Origin: an uncultured Sphingomonadales bacterium
GTDB taxonomy: Bacteria; Pseudomonadota; Alphaproteobacteria; Sphingomonadales; Sphingomonadaceae
Assembly: GCA_903868245.1 (NCBI GenBank)
Contig: CAIPUN010000006.1
Span: forward strand, 1 to 36,686
Length of the DNA stretch: 36,686 nt
Reading direction: 5' to 3'
Part shown: positions 36,241 to 36,686 of the stretch, piece by piece
Position numbering within the stretch: the stretch's first letter is position 1
Layout of the letters: the number at the start of each line of letters is the position of its first letter
Notes under the pieces: model-generated
The model's database searches: none
What the model was told of the DNA's origin: nothing
What the model saw: only the letters and a program-made list of their open reading frames with translations
Program-made: the position numbers and the translations under genes

Positions 36241-36686
36241 ACGAGCCGATGCTCTTTGACGCTGAGGACGCCCTCCGCGACGAGAGCGCTGCCAATGTTG
36301 AAGTTGGCCCAGATGTTCTGACCATCGACATTGACGGCTGGGAAGGGCCGCTGGATCTGTTGCTCGCGCTCGCGCGCACGCAAAAGGTCGACTTACGTCA
36401 ATTATCTATTCTTGCCTTGGTCGAACAATATCTGGTGTTCATTGATGAGGCGCGCGCGTTGAAGCTGGAGCTCGCTGCTGATTATCTGGTGATGGCCGCG
36501 TGGCTGGCCTATCTTAAATCGGCGTTGTTGCTGCCCAAGGATCCAACGATTGACCCGTCGCCGGAGGAACTTGCATTGCGCCTGCAACTGCGGCTCGAGC
36601 GTCTGAACGCCATGCGCGAAAGTGGCGCGCGCTTGATGGCACGCGACCGGATTGGCCGCGATGTGTTCTTACGCGGCACACCCGAA
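36237..36686 (+). CDS. scpA: Segregation and condensation protein A (partial, cut by window end)
   Basis: Kleisin subunit that links SMC heads in the chromosome-condensing complex. Only the first 150 residues are present. The N-terminal signature DGWEGPLDLLLALARTQKVDLRQLSI (about 33-58) and ADYLVMAAWLAYLKSALLLP (about 80-100) are clear. It overlaps nagZ by 4 nt; the nagZ-scpA order, usually followed by scpB and tatA, is standard in alphaproteobacteria. The stop lies beyond base 36686. Confidence 0.93.
   Translation, partial: MNEPMLFDAEDALRDESAANVEVGPDVLTIDIDGWEGPLDLLLALARTQKVDLRQLSILALVEQYLVFIDEARALKLELAADYLVMAAWLAYLKSALLLPKDPTIDPSPEELALRLQLRLERLNAMRESGARLMARDRIGRDVFLRGTPE

Overview
The window looks like ordinary chromosome from an alphaproteobacterium of the order Sphingomonadales, probably a Sphingorhabdus/Sphingopyxis-like genus. 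The evidence is a gcrA cell-cycle regulator gene, a separate F0 ATP synthase operon with paired b' and b subunits, a ydbH-ynbE-ydbL cassette, several Sphingomonadales-style protein starts, and GC content that looks mid-50s by eye (not computed). Coding density is very high. No intergenic stretch exceeds 300 bases; the longest are 34357-34608, 19615-19819 and 16995-17196, and all three are occupied by a paired-hairpin repeat. I see no phage, transposase, plasmid or CRISPR signature.

Layout. 1-2.5 kb: tRNA-Gln and ilvE on the minus strand, diverging from a marR-hisE-HIT operon. 2.5-6.1 kb: an APC amino-acid permease converging on a Bcr/CflA-type efflux pump behind radC. 6.2-10 kb: ydbH-ynbE-ydbL, an envelope lipid-transport bridge, closed by a strong terminator. 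10.1-12.8 kb: atpI-atpB-atpE-atpF'-atpF, the membrane sector of ATP synthase without the F1 genes. 12.8-15.8 kb: uvrC, a small WYL-like protein and recO. 15.9-19.6 kb: leuB, metZ-apaG and a LysR-type regulator. 19.8-23 kb, minus strand: gcrA, a PaaI-like thioesterase and parE.

23-28.8 kb: an ABC-2 permease, a DUF2147 exported protein, then a maiA-marR-FAH group (last steps of tyrosine/homogentisate breakdown) with a near-perfect palindromic operator candidate, followed by an alpha/beta hydrolase translationally coupled to a DauA-like D-amino-acid dehydrogenase. 28.8-31.1 kb, minus strand: an ispH-thrB-rnhA operon. 31.3-36.7 kb: a lipoprotein of unknown function, argS, a SPOR protein, a DUF1993 protein, nagZ, and scpA cut by the window end.

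Points of most interest: (i) the parE promoter appears to make a leaderless mRNA and carries a GANTC (CcrM-type) site between -35 and -10, with gcrA only two genes away; (ii) a 10+1+10 palindrome between marR and the FAH gene; (iii) four copies of a paired-hairpin intergenic repeat; (iv) a complete ydbH-ynbE-ydbL cassette; (v) a DauA-like dehydrogenase with altered active-site positions. I did not find a clearly new multi-gene system; most genes belong to well-known families.
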